A DNA stretch of 42,875 nucleotides from Syntrophomonadaceae bacterium (GTDB taxonomy: Bacteria > Bacillota > Dethiobacteria > DTU022), in NCBI GenBank assembly GCA_003567725.1, contig PWYU01000064.1, forward strand, positions 1 through 42,875, written 5' to 3'. A program made the translations under genes and the position numbers. The notes beneath the pieces were generated by a model. That model did no database searches, was not told the DNA's origin, and saw only the letters and a list, made by a program, of their open reading frames with translations. Below are positions 34,731 through 42,665 of this stretch, one piece after another. Position 1 is the first letter of the stretch; each line of letters opens with the position of its first letter.

Positions 34731-35528
34731 TCAGGCTTTAAGCGTCATCTTTTCGAGGACAGTTTTTAATGCGGGCAAAATATCGACATGAGTAAGAGGA
34801 AAGTGAATTGGAGTGACAGATATATAGCCTTCCCTTACCGCTCTGGTATCAGCATCTTCATCTTCATTGTCATCAACAATTAGTTCTCCGGCCAGCCAGT
34901 AATAAATCCTGCCTCTGGGATCAATCCTTTTTTCAAAGGCATTGCGGTAGCGCCTGTTTCCCAGTTTAGTTGCCCGGACTCCTTTTATCGTCTCTACAGC
35001 AGTAGGGATATTAACATTAATTAAAGTTGAAGGCGGCAGTTCTGCTTCCAGAAGCAGGGGAAATAAACGGCAAACAAACCGGGCGGCATAATCAAAGCTA
35101 TCACTGTTACCACTACCGGTTAAAGAAATAGCAATTGATGGTATATCCATAATCAATCCCTCAACAGCAGCAGAAACAGTCCCCGAATAAAGCACGTCCG
35201 TACCCAGGTTACTGCCCCGGTTGATACCTGATATAACCAGGTCAGGCTTATCATCCAGGATTGCTTCAATGGCCAATTTAACACAGTCAGAAGGAGTGCC
35301 GTTTACACACCAGCCTTTTAATTCCGGGTTGTGCAAATAGCTGATTTCGTCGACTAAGAGCGGACGATGCATGGTTATAGCATGGCCAACAGCGCTGCGT
35401 TCACGATCGGGCGCTACTATAGACAGCCTGTAGTGATCATTTTCTTCATAAAGGCATTGGCTGAGGCGTTGAATGCCTTCAGCGTAAATACCGTCATCGT
35501 TTGTGATTAATATATGAGTTTTTTGCAT
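34731..35528 (-). CDS. surE: 5'/3'-nucleotidase SurE
   Basis: 265 aa. Dephosphorylates nucleoside monophosphates and is linked to stationary-phase survival. The N-terminus has the metal-binding ITNDDGIYAEG (two Asp), then APDRERSAVGHAIT, VNGTPSDCVKLA and VISGINRGSNLGTDVLYSGTVSAAVEG. Complete length. The AGGAG site (about 35550) is 22 nt before the ATG at 35528, with a small GTAG...CTAC hairpin in the gap that could bring it closer. Lies between mtnA and rtcB. Confidence 0.95.
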   Translation of the reverse strand: MQKTHILITNDDGIYAEGIQRLSQCLYEENDHYRLSIVAPDRERSAVGHAITMHRPLLVDEISYLHNPELKGWCVNGTPSDCVKLAIEAILDDKPDLVISGINRGSNLGTDVLYSGTVSAAVEGLIMDIPSIAISLTGSGNSDSFDYAARFVCRLFPLLLEAELPPSTLINVNIPTAVETIKGVRATKLGNRRYRNAFEKRIDPRGRIYYWLAGELIVDDNEDEDADTRAVREGYISVTPIHFPLTHVDILPALKTVLEKMTLKA

Positions 35529-35643
35529 AATTTATTTTGTAGAAATTACTACTCCTTTCTTTCTTCCGGTTTTTAGGATCATCCACAAAAGTTGATTCCA
35601 GTTCTTTTAAACCCATGACATAATTAATTACTCTGAATCTATT

Positions 35644-36705
35644 TTAAACCTTTGCGAAGAGTTTATAAAGCTTTTCCTGATCCGGATTGTATACTACCCC
35701 TTTTTCAGTGATCAGCGCTTTAATCAAACCCGCCGGGGTAACATCAAAAGCCGGATTATAAACACTAATATTCTCTGGAGCCACAACCCGGTTTTCAAAG
35801 CATTTGATTTCTTCGGGGCTGCGTTCCTCAATAATTATTTCATCCCCTGAAGACAGGGCCAGATCTATTGTTGAAAGAGGAGCAGCTATATAAAAGGGGA
35901 TATTATGATAGGCCGCCAAAACAGCAAGGGCATAAGTGCCAATTTTATTTGCGCTATCACCGTTTCCGGCAATGCGGTCTGCGCCAACTACGATTAAATC
36001 TACCAGGCCCTGTTTCATGAGGTACCCGGCACAGTTATCGGTAATTAAAGTTGCCGGTATCTTTTCATAAAGCATCTCAAAGGCGCTCAAACGGGCGCCT
36101 TGAAGAAGAGGCCTGGTTTCATCAATATAGACGTGGATGTTTTTACCTTCCTGCACTGCCGCTCTTGCCACTCCCAGGGCAGTACCGTAACCACCTGTGG
36201 CAAGAGATCCGGCATTACAGTGCGTTAAGAGCGATGCGCCCTCAGGAACCAGGGCCGAACCATTTTTACCGATCATCCGGTTATTTTCCACATCTTCTCT
36301 AAATATCTTTTCAGCTTCCTGAAGAATTCCTGCAGCAATATCCTGGGAGGGGAGGTTTTCATTTTGGGAGAGCCATTTATCAATCCTCTCCAGGGCCCAG
36401 GCTAAATTTACAGCGGTCGGGCGGGAAGCAAGCAACTCTTGAGAAGCTTCTGCCAGCCTGGCTCTGAGCCGGGTTTGGTTGGAGCATTCTGATATATTTT
36501 CATAACTGCACAAAGCCATACCAAAAGCAGCAGCGATGCCGATGGCTGGAGCGCCGCGCACAGCCATCTTACAAATTGCAGATATTACATCACGGTGATT
36601 CCTGCAGGGCAGGTATTCAACCTGGTGCGGTAAAAGTCTTTGATCAAGGATATGAAAGGTTTCATCTTTCCAGTAGAAAGTTTGCAAGGGCTTAAGTTTA
36701 TTCAT
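35644..36705 (-). CDS. mtnA: 5-methylthioribose-1-phosphate isomerase
   Basis: 353 aa eIF2B-alpha-like fold. Converts 5-methylthioribose-1-phosphate to methylthioribulose-1-phosphate in methionine salvage. Motifs: MAVRGAPAIGIAAAFGMAL, LLTHCNAGSLATGGYGTALG with the catalytic Cys, YIDETRPLLQGARL and VVGADRIAGNGDSANKIGTY with the catalytic Asp. ATG at 36705, six bases after the phosphorylase stop, so the two are coupled. No later salvage genes (mtnB, mtnD) are in the window, so the product may go to another route such as a dihydroxyacetone phosphate shunt. Confidence 0.95.
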   Translation of the reverse strand: MNKLKPLQTFYWKDETFHILDQRLLPHQVEYLPCRNHRDVISAICKMAVRGAPAIGIAAAFGMALCSYENISECSNQTRLRARLAEASQELLASRPTAVNLAWALERIDKWLSQNENLPSQDIAAGILQEAEKIFREDVENNRMIGKNGSALVPEGASLLTHCNAGSLATGGYGTALGVARAAVQEGKNIHVYIDETRPLLQGARLSAFEMLYEKIPATLITDNCAGYLMKQGLVDLIVVGADRIAGNGDSANKIGTYALAVLAAYHNIPFYIAAPLSTIDLALSSGDEIIIEERSPEEIKCFENRVVAPENISVYNPAFDVTPAGLIKALITEKGVVYNPDQEKLYKLFAKV

Positions 36706-36710
36706 TATTA

Positions 36711-37505
36711 CTACTCCCCGGGATAATTTTTACCGGCTTCCCTGCAGTAGCAGGCCGGGCTTGATTTAATTTCGGTAATCGAAGCTTTTAACAGTTCTTC
36801 TACTTCCGGTATCTCTTTTTCCATTGCAGCCAGGACTTCGTCTTGCGTCAGGGGATCGGTGCTTATCCCGGCGGCATAATTGGTCGGCAGGGCTATGGTA
36901 GCATAACAAAGACCTGCTTCTCTGGCCAGGATGGTTTCGGGAACGCTGGTCATACCCACCACATTTGCTCCCCAGTTCATGAACATTCTAATTTCGGCCG
37001 GGGTTTCAAAACGGGGGCCTTCGGTGCAAATATAGCATCCACCGTCAATAACATTTTGGCCCAGGCTCTTTCCCGCTTTTAAAATAGCTGCTCTTACTTC
37101 ATTACAATATGGTTCTGAAAAATCGGTGTGTACCACAAATCCTTCTTCACCTTCATAAAAAGTAAGGGGACGTTGTTTGGTAAAATCAATGAATTGATCA
37201 ATAATAACCCTGGTGCCCGGACTTATTTCCCGGCGCAAGGAGCCCACTGCTGCCGTTGCAATAATGGCATCAACTTCCAGGGCTTTTAATGCAGCGATGT
37301 TAGCCCTGTAATTCACCAGATGGGGCGGTACTGTATGGCCGCCACCATGCCGGGCCATAAAAAAAACCGTTCTGTCCTGGTAAATACCTTCTTTTAAAGC
37401 TGCTTTTCCAAACCTGGTATCAAGCGTTATCTCTTTACTATTTTCAATAAATGATTGCCTGTAAATACCTGATCCCCCGATGATAGCCACCCTGAGTTCT
37501 GTCAT
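36711..37505 (-). CDS. Methylthio-nucleoside phosphorylase (MtnP family), possibly methylthioinosine-specific
   Basis: 264 aa purine nucleoside phosphorylase of the MTAP/PNP trimer family. It splits a methylthio-nucleoside with phosphate to 5-methylthioribose-1-phosphate and a base. Motifs: IGGSGIY, ARHGGGHTVPPH, NYRANIAAL, CTEGPRFETPAEI and GMTSVPE. In MTA phosphorylases two Asp of a T-D-Y-D motif read the 6-amino group of adenine. Here the stretch is TNYAAG (Asn209, Ala211), as in enzymes that take 6-oxopurines. With an MTA/SAH deaminase encoded at 38482, methylthioinosine is the likely substrate. Strong AAGGAGG before the ATG. mtnA follows. Confidence 0.9.
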   Translation of the reverse strand: MTELRVAIIGGSGIYRQSFIENSKEITLDTRFGKAALKEGIYQDRTVFFMARHGGGHTVPPHLVNYRANIAALKALEVDAIIATAAVGSLRREISPGTRVIIDQFIDFTKQRPLTFYEGEEGFVVHTDFSEPYCNEVRAAILKAGKSLGQNVIDGGCYICTEGPRFETPAEIRMFMNWGANVVGMTSVPETILAREAGLCYATIALPTNYAAGISTDPLTQDEVLAAMEKEIPEVEELLKASITEIKSSPACYCREAGKNYPGE

Positions 37506-37627
37506 TATGGCGCCTCCTTATCATGTGCTACCGGCTATTACATCTAAAATATAAAACAGCTTAAGCATTAACAAAAGATTTGCTTAAAAACTTCGAGTGA
37601 GATTTTAAAAATCCTGCTGCAGATCTG

Positions 37628-37656
37628 TTGACGTGATTTATAAAATGAGCTATACT
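37628..37656 (+). promoter_or_regulatory. Promoter of the tRNA array
   Basis: -35 TTGACG (37628-37633), 17-bp spacer, -10 TATACT (37651-37656), 31 bases before the first tRNA. Confidence 0.75.
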
Positions 37657-37687
37657 ATATACTGCTTGAAAGAAGAATAATCGCTTA

Positions 37688-37762
37688 GCCGACGTAGCTC
37701 AATGGAAGAGCAGCTGATTTGTAATCAGCAGGTTGGGGGTTCGAGTCCCTTCGTCGGCTCCA
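37688..37762 (+). tRNA. tRNA-Thr (TGT anticodon)
   Basis: 75 nt, CCA encoded. Acceptor GCCGACG/CGTCGGC. Anticodon stem GCTGA/TCAGC with loop TTTGTAA, anticodon TGT. Confidence 0.97.
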
Positions 37763-37773
37763 AGAATACTTGT

Positions 37774-37860
37774 GGAGAGGTACCCAAGTTGGCCAAAGGG
37801 GGCAGACTGTAAATCTGCTGGCATTCGCCTTCACTGGTTCGAATCCAGTCCTCTCCACCA
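37774..37860 (+). tRNA. tRNA-Tyr (GTA anticodon)
   Basis: 87 nt, CCA encoded, with the long variable arm of class II tRNAs. Acceptor GGAGAGG/CCTCTCC, anticodon loop CTGTAAA. Confidence 0.97.
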
Positions 37861-37864
37861 CAAT

Positions 37865-37940
37865 GGGCCATTAGCTCAGCTGGTAGAGCACCTGACTTTT
37901 AATCAGGGTGTCCCAGGTTCGACCCCTGGATGGCTCACCA
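37865..37940 (+). tRNA. tRNA-Lys (TTT anticodon)
   Basis: 76 nt, CCA encoded. Acceptor GGGCCAT pairs with ATGGCTC (one G-T). Anticodon loop CTTTTAA, anticodon TTT. Its 3' side is followed by a terminator and transposase remnants. Confidence 0.97.
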
Positions 37941-37947
37941 AAAAAAT

Positions 37948-37982
37948 AACCACGGTTCTCTTTGAATCCGTGGTTTTTTTTT
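37948..37982 (+). terminator. Terminator of the tRNA array
   Basis: AACCACGG / CCGTGGTT stem with inner TTC/GAA pairs, continuing into a T run of about 10. Confidence 0.88.
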
Positions 37983-38028
37983 GAATGGCTACAAATATTC
38001 AAGCCACAAAGATTTATGATCAGCGCCA

Positions 38029-38163
38029 CTACAAGCAAACCGGGGCCAAAAAACATTGTTTTTCATCCCAGGGCGCAACCCTGTTTACAGTTTCCCTTAC
38101 TTTCAGTTGTCGACATATATTGCTCATTACGGGGGCTGGTCCTAAGTCTTTAGTATCATACAT
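38029..38163 (-). pseudogene. N-terminal fragment of an IS1634-like (DUF4277) transposase
   Basis: 44 codons from ATG at 38163: MYDTKDLGPAPVMSNICRQL, then a VRETVNRVAPWDEKQC stretch. Its start and WDEKQC motif match, from memory, the N-terminal DUF4277 region of IS1634-family transposases. The frame stops at 38029, where some 500 residues should follow. No ribosome binding site of note. It lies directly after the tRNA array. Confidence 0.6.
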
Positions 38164-38175
38164 GGCTCGCACCTG

Positions 38176-38352
38176 CTAAAAAGATTTGATTCCATCATAT
38201 AACAGGCCCGGGCATTGAGTTTTTTCTTGCCGCGATGATGCTTGTTGATAGTGCTGTCGCATAGATATTAAATATTCACTACGGACCTTACCCGGCATTG
38301 GCATTTCACGGCCCCCCGGTAAAACTTCGTCGTAAATGAGCCGAACTCCCTT
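38176..38352 (-). pseudogene. N-terminal fragment of a second transposase (integrase-type)
   Basis: The frame LLKGVRLIYDEVLPGGREMP, followed by a MPGKVRSEYLISMRQHYQ stretch and QASSRQEKTQ, resembles the start of DDE transposases of the IS481/ISNCY kind, where a variant of this helix precedes a GYHRK motif. After about 45 residues it becomes unrelated and stops at 38176. An ATG is at 38304. It is broken and probably inert. Confidence 0.45.
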
Positions 38353-38384
38353 TAGTAAGATTTTAAATGAGTGATCGCGGAACT

Positions 38385-38414
38385 TTGACGTTTAAAGGCG
38401 AATTATGCTATCAT
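38385..38414 (+). promoter_or_regulatory. mtaD promoter
   Basis: -35 TTGACG (38385-38390), 18-bp spacer, -10 TATCAT (38409-38414). Confidence 0.6.
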
Positions 38415-38481
38415 GTTTTAATCAATTCTTTATATATTGCGAACCATTAAGATAAATGCCAGCTGAAGAAGGAGGATCAGC

Positions 38482-39795
38482 TTGAATAACCGGCTATTAA
38501 TTAAAGATGCAACTTTAGTCACTATGGATGAAGATCGGGATGAAAATCGCGGGGTAATTAACTCGGGTAATTTATATATCGAGAATGATTCTATTAAGCA
38601 AATTACCAGCGGTACAGAAGCTCTCCCCGATGATGTGCAAATAATTTCTGGAAAGAATAAAGTCGTCATACCTGGATTAGTCAACCTGCACAATCATGCT
38701 GCCATGACCCTGTTCAGAAGTTATGCCGATGATTATCCTTTGATGGAATGGTTGACCAAGAAAATTTTCCCCGCCGAGGCAAAACTAACCGAAGAAGATG
38801 TATACTGGGGCACCTCCCTGGCATTGCTGGAAATGATCCAGGGTGGGACAACAGCCTTTGTGGATATGTATTATTTTATGGAGCAAACGGCCCGGGCCTG
38901 CCAGGAAGCCGGCATTCGGGCTATGCTTTCTCAGGTTTTCATTGGCATTGAAACCAATAATAAAAGATTAAATAACCTTGAAGATGCCATAAACTTTATT
39001 GAAAACTGGCAGGATGAGAGTAACGGACGCATTCAAACTATTTTGGGGCCGCATGCGCTTTATACCTGTCCGCCTGACTTTCTAAAAAGAATGTTAAAAG
39101 AAACGGAGCATTTAAATACAATCATCCATATTCACCTGTCTGAATCCAAGGGTGAAGTTGAAGAAGCGCTAAACACTTACCAGAAAACTCCTGTTGCTCT
39201 TCTTGACGAGCTTGGCCTGTTTGAACGGCAGGTCATTGCCGGCCACTGTGTTCATTTAAATGATGAAGACATTGAAATTTTAAGTTCTCGTGGTGTAGGT
39301 ATCTCCCATAATCCCTGCAGTAACCTCAAGCTGGCTAACGGTATTGCCCCCTTGAAGAAACTACTGGACCATGGCGCCTGTGTTGGCCTGGGAACTGATG
39401 GAGCAGCAAGCAATAATAATCTTGATATGTTTGAAGAAATAAAACTCTGCAGCCTACTTCAAAAGGGCATGCTTGAAGATCCTACAGCAATACCGGCTAC
39501 ACAAGCTTTTGAACTGGCTACCAGGGGTGGCGCAAAGGCTCTTAAAAAAGAAAATACCCTTGGGGTCCTTAAAGAAGGCGCTAAGGCTGATCTGGCCATT
39601 GTTGATTTTAACAAGCCGCACTTGCAACCTCATAACGATCCGGTAGCCAACCTGGTTTATTCAGCTTCTGCCGGCGATGTTGAAACAGTGATCGTAGACG
39701 GCAGGATTCTATATCATAAAGATGAATTCTTGACCTTGGACCAGGAAAGAATTTATTATGAAGCAGCCAAATGCTCTAAAAGGCTGCGCCAATAA
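38482..39795 (+). CDS. mtaD: 5-methylthioadenosine/S-adenosylhomocysteine deaminase
   Basis: 437 aa amidohydrolase of the ATZ/TRZ group. Deaminates methylthioadenosine, S-adenosylhomocysteine or adenosine to the inosyl forms. Metal site: NLHNHAAM (HxH), GHCVHL and the Asp in GTDGAASNNNLDM. The substrate-binding HALYTC and HIHLSES are typical of MtaD. Start TTG at 38482, 7 nt after AAGGAGG. It stands alone on the plus strand between the tRNA array and ahcY, which it meets tail to tail. With the MtnP-family enzyme at 36711 it would route methylthioadenosine through methylthioinosine. Confidence 0.92.
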   Translation: MNNRLLIKDATLVTMDEDRDENRGVINSGNLYIENDSIKQITSGTEALPDDVQIISGKNKVVIPGLVNLHNHAAMTLFRSYADDYPLMEWLTKKIFPAEAKLTEEDVYWGTSLALLEMIQGGTTAFVDMYYFMEQTARACQEAGIRAMLSQVFIGIETNNKRLNNLEDAINFIENWQDESNGRIQTILGPHALYTCPPDFLKRMLKETEHLNTIIHIHLSESKGEVEEALNTYQKTPVALLDELGLFERQVIAGHCVHLNDEDIEILSSRGVGISHNPCSNLKLANGIAPLKKLLDHGACVGLGTDGAASNNNLDMFEEIKLCSLLQKGMLEDPTAIPATQAFELATRGGAKALKKENTLGVLKEGAKADLAIVDFNKPHLQPHNDPVANLVYSASAGDVETVIVDGRILYHKDEFLTLDQERIYYEAAKCSKRLRQ

Positions 39796-39905
39796 AAAAG
39801 AGTAAGAACAGTTCAATAACCTATTTTCACCTGGATTAGCGCTGTGAGAAATAACAGCACTCAGATATTTTTATAAAAAATCATTTAAAACCATAAAACT
39901 AAAGT

Positions 39906-39936
39906 AAAGCCGGGGTTAAGCGCCCCGGCTTTTTTC
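39906..39936. terminator. Bidirectional terminator between mtaD and ahcY
   Basis: Stem AAAGCCGGGG / CCCCGGCTTT with a 7-base loop, followed by T on the plus strand and flanked by A, serving both convergent genes. Confidence 0.85.
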
Positions 39937-39970
39937 ACCTTCCAAGCTTGCTGCCTATTTTTATGCTAAT

Positions 39971-41419
39971 TTAGTAGCGGTAATGATCGGGCTTGAAGGG
40001 CCCTTCAGGTTTTTTACCGATATAGCCAGCCTGTTCATCGCTCATTTTGGTCAGCCTGGCGCCAATTTTTTCAAGGTGCAGGCGAGCCACCTCTTCATCA
40101 AGCTCTTTAGGCAGGCGGAAGACCGAACATTCACGACTGTTTTGGGCCAAATCAATTTGAGCCATAACCTGGTTAGTGAAACTGTTGGACATTACAAAAC
40201 TGGGGTGACCTGTAGCGCAGCCCAGGTTAACGAGGCGCCCCTCAGCCAGCAGGATGATGCTGTGTCCATCAGGAAAAATGAACTGATCTACCTGGGGTTT
40301 AATATTTATTTTTTTAATACCCGGATAGTTTTCAAGTTCTTCAACCTGAATTTCGTTATCAAAATGGCCGATATTGCATACAATTGCCATATCTTTCATT
40401 TTTGCCATGTGCTCTGCCTTAATCACGTCCCGATTGCCAGTTGCCGTTACGTAAATATCGGCATACGGAAGAGCATCTTCAATGGTAACCACTGAATAGC
40501 CGGCCATAGCAGCCTGCAGGGCACAAATCGGATCCACTTCTGAAACCATAATTCTGGCCTTTAGAGCAGCCAGGGCTTCAGCAGAACCTTTTCCGACATC
40601 GCCAAATCCTGCTACAAAAGCTGTTTTGCCGGCAATCATCACATCAGTAGCTCTTTTAATGCCATCAACCAGGCTTTCACGGCATCCGTAGATATTGTCG
40701 AATTTAGCCTTGGTTACCGAATCATTAACGTTGATAGCCGGGCATAAAAGAGTTTCTTCTCTTTCCATCTGGTAAAGACGGTTAACCCCGGTAGTAGTCT
40801 CTTCACTAACCCCTCTGATTTCGGGGACCATTGAATGAAAGTACTTAGGGTTGTTGGCCTGAATATCTTTAAGAATTTTATTCATAATCTGCAGCTCTTT
40901 GTTTGAAGTCGGTTCGTCCAATATCTCCGGGTTATTCTCAGCATCATAGCCGCGGTGTATAAAAAGGGTAGCATCTCCACCATCGTCAACAATCTGGTGG
41001 GGGCCTTTATCTCCGGGCCAGTTGAGAGCCTTATGCGTGCACCACCAGTATTCTTCCAGATTTTCGCCTTTCCAGGCAAAAACCGGGACGCCTTTGGGAT
41101 CTTCTATGGTCCCTCCTTTTTCAGGTGGACCGACCACAATTGCCGCCGCTGCCTGATCCTGCGTGGAAAATATATTACAGCTTGCCCAGCGGACCTCAGC
41201 GCCAAGCTCTAACAGTGTTTCAATTAAAACCGCAGTTTGAATAGTCATATGCAGGCTTCCGGTAATACGCAGGCCTTTTAACGGTTTATGCTGGGCGTAC
41301 TTTTCCCGGGTGGCGATTAACCCGGGCATTTCTTTTTCCGCAATTTCGATTTCTTTTCTTCCCCAGGGAGCTAGATTTAAATCAGCTACCTTGTATTCCA
41401 TCTTGGTTTTTTCGCTCAT
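39971..41419 (-). CDS. ahcY: S-adenosylhomocysteine hydrolase (adenosylhomocysteinase), long form
   Basis: 482 aa. Reversibly splits S-adenosylhomocysteine to homocysteine and adenosine with bound NAD. Motifs: [24 protein letters not shown], the NAD site [28 protein letters not shown] and [10 protein letters not shown]. The C-terminal KPDHYRY carries the Lys/Tyr that cap NAD of the neighbouring subunit. It carries the roughly 40-residue insert (near 150-190) of the long form, whereas shorter forms of about 420 aa are known in other bacteria and archaea. AGGAGGTAA lies 14 nt before the ATG. The adenosine kinase gene lies 36 bp upstream in the same operon and pulls the reaction forward. Confidence 0.97.
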   Translation of the reverse strand: MSEKTKMEYKVADLNLAPWGRKEIEIAEKEMPGLIATREKYAQHKPLKGLRITGSLHMTIQTAVLIETLLELGAEVRWASCNIFSTQDQAAAAIVVGPPEKGGTIEDPKGVPVFAWKGENLEEYWWCTHKALNWPGDKGPHQIVDDGGDATLFIHRGYDAENNPEILDEPTSNKELQIMNKILKDIQANNPKYFHSMVPEIRGVSEETTTGVNRLYQMEREETLLCPAINVNDSVTKAKFDNIYGCRESLVDGIKRATDVMIAGKTAFVAGFGDVGKGSAEALAALKARIMVSEVDPICALQAAMAGYSVVTIEDALPYADIYVTATGNRDVIKAEHMAKMKDMAIVCNIGHFDNEIQVEELENYPGIKKINIKPQVDQFIFPDGHSIILLAEGRLVNLGCATGHPSFVMSNSFTNQVMAQIDLAQNSRECSVFRLPKELDEEVARLHLEKIGARLTKMSDEQAGYIGKKPEGPFKPDHYRY

Positions 41420-41455
41420 CTTTTATTAAATTACCTCCTGTTATGATAGTAAAAG

Positions 41456-42463
41456 CTAACGCCATTCTTCTTCAGCAATGGCTTTGAGAATATTACGGCT
41501 CATATCATCGTCAAATTGAGCCCCGGTTTGCCTGACAACCTGGGCGGCAATAAAAGATGCCAGCTTGCCGGCATCAGCATAAGCATAACCTTTAAGTAAG
41601 CCGTATAAAAAACCGGCAGCATAGTTGTCACCGGCTCCGGTGCTGTCGACAGCATCAACTTTATAAGCATCAACTGTATAACATTCCCCGTCAGCGCATC
41701 CGATGCATGAACCGTCTGCGCAATTTTTGACAGCAGCAATGACATTGCATTTAGCAAGCTCACGTGAAGCCTTTTCGGGATCGTCATAACCAAGCATCAA
41801 TTTTGCCTCTTCCCGGTTAGCCAGCAAAACATCTACATTGTCTTTTATCAGGCGGGTAAAATCATCATAATGTCTTTCCACTACAAAAGGATCAGCCAGG
41901 TCAAATACAACTTTAGTATCTGCCTTACGGGCTGTTTCGATCGCTTCTACAAGCGCTTTCTTTTGATTATCGGTATCCCACATATAACCGGTGAAATATA
42001 GATAGCGGGCATTTTCTATCATGCCATGATTTACATTGTTGGGCCCGAATTCACGGCACGCACCTAGTCTGGTGCTCATGGTCCTTTCATAGTCGGGAGT
42101 GACCAGCACTATACAGCTACCAGTTTCAACCGGGCTAAATGATAGATCGGAAATAACATTTTTCTCTTCTAAACGATCTTTATAAATACCGCCCAGATCA
42201 TCTTCACCAACCATACCTGCCAAAGCGGTTTTAATTTCTAAAGCAGCCAGCGTAATCATTGTGTTTGGTGCTGATCCGCCGCAGGCATATTTTTTCTCAT
42301 GTTCTGCGATTTGTTTAAGTATTTCATTTCCTCTTTCAGTGTCAATAAGGGTCATGGTCCCTTTATCCAACTCTAAAGCCTTAATGTCTTCGTCAGTAAC
42401 ATGAGCCAGGACATCAATTAGGGGGTTTCCAATGCCGTATACTTCAACATTTTTATAAGTCAT
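41456..42463 (-). CDS. Adenosine kinase (PfkB family), cysteine-rich
   Basis: 335 aa ribokinase-fold kinase. N-terminal GIGNPLIDVL, substrate-lid CGGSAPNT typical of adenosine kinases, and the catalytic/anion-hole DSTGAGDNYAAGF with Asp279. It phosphorylates adenosine from AhcY to AMP. Oddity: residues 248-261 read CADGSCIGCADGEC, giving C-x4-C-x2-C-x4-C just before the active-site segment where relatives have a plain Gly-rich strand. The ATG at 42463 is 16 nt from AAAGGAG; an in-frame ATT at 42472 has 7-nt spacing. First gene of the ahcY operon. Confidence 0.9.
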   Translation of the reverse strand: MTYKNVEVYGIGNPLIDVLAHVTDEDIKALELDKGTMTLIDTERGNEILKQIAEHEKKYACGGSAPNTMITLAALEIKTALAGMVGEDDLGGIYKDRLEEKNVISDLSFSPVETGSCIVLVTPDYERTMSTRLGACREFGPNNVNHGMIENARYLYFTGYMWDTDNQKKALVEAIETARKADTKVVFDLADPFVVERHYDDFTRLIKDNVDVLLANREEAKLMLGYDDPEKASRELAKCNVIAAVKNCADGSCIGCADGECYTVDAYKVDAVDSTGAGDNYAAGFLYGLLKGYAYADAGKLASFIAAQVVRQTGAQFDDDMSRNILKAIAEEEWR

Positions 42464-42521
42464 GGTAGCAATTACTTCACTCCTTTGCTAATATTAATAA
42501 AATTTATATACCGGGCGTTGA

Positions 42522-42574
42522 TTAAATTACCGTAAAATTATAATCATTTAGGGCCGATTAAACGGGTAATTTAA
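42522..42574. promoter_or_regulatory. Inverted repeat around a -10 box upstream of adenosine kinase
   Basis: Perfect 10-bp arms TTAAATTACC (42522-42531) and GGTAATTTAA (42565-42574) enclose 33 bases containing a minus-strand TATAAT (42537-42542). It may be a repressor site for the adenosine kinase-ahcY operon or a leader hairpin. Confidence 0.5.
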
Positions 42575-42639
42575 CCTACAAAGGTGTTTTTTGGTGTGGT
42601 AGTTTAAGATGTTTCGGGTAATAAGTTTGCAATTGTAAT

Positions 42640-42665
42640 AAAAAAAGCTCGTCACCTGGAGCCTT
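42640..42665 (-). terminator. Intrinsic terminator of an upstream transcript
   Basis: Minus strand: AAGGCTC, 8-nt loop, GAGCTTT (7 bp with one G-T), then T run. It separates the adenosine kinase operon from whatever lies to the right. Confidence 0.6.

Larger units (their letters stand above)
37983..38384. other. Transposase graveyard between the tRNA array and mtaD
   Basis: About 400 bases without an intact gene. They hold two minus-strand transposase fragments (38029-38163 and 38176-38352) and a short unassigned stretch next to the tRNA terminator. Small plus-strand frames here oppose the fragments and are not supported. Confidence 0.6.

Noticed and set aside
37985-38179. Plus-strand frames after the tRNA array
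   Set aside because: They oppose the transposase remnants and have no ribosome binding site or recognisable product.
39983-40495. 170-codon plus-strand frame opposite ahcY
   Set aside because: A shadow of the conserved ahcY coding sequence.
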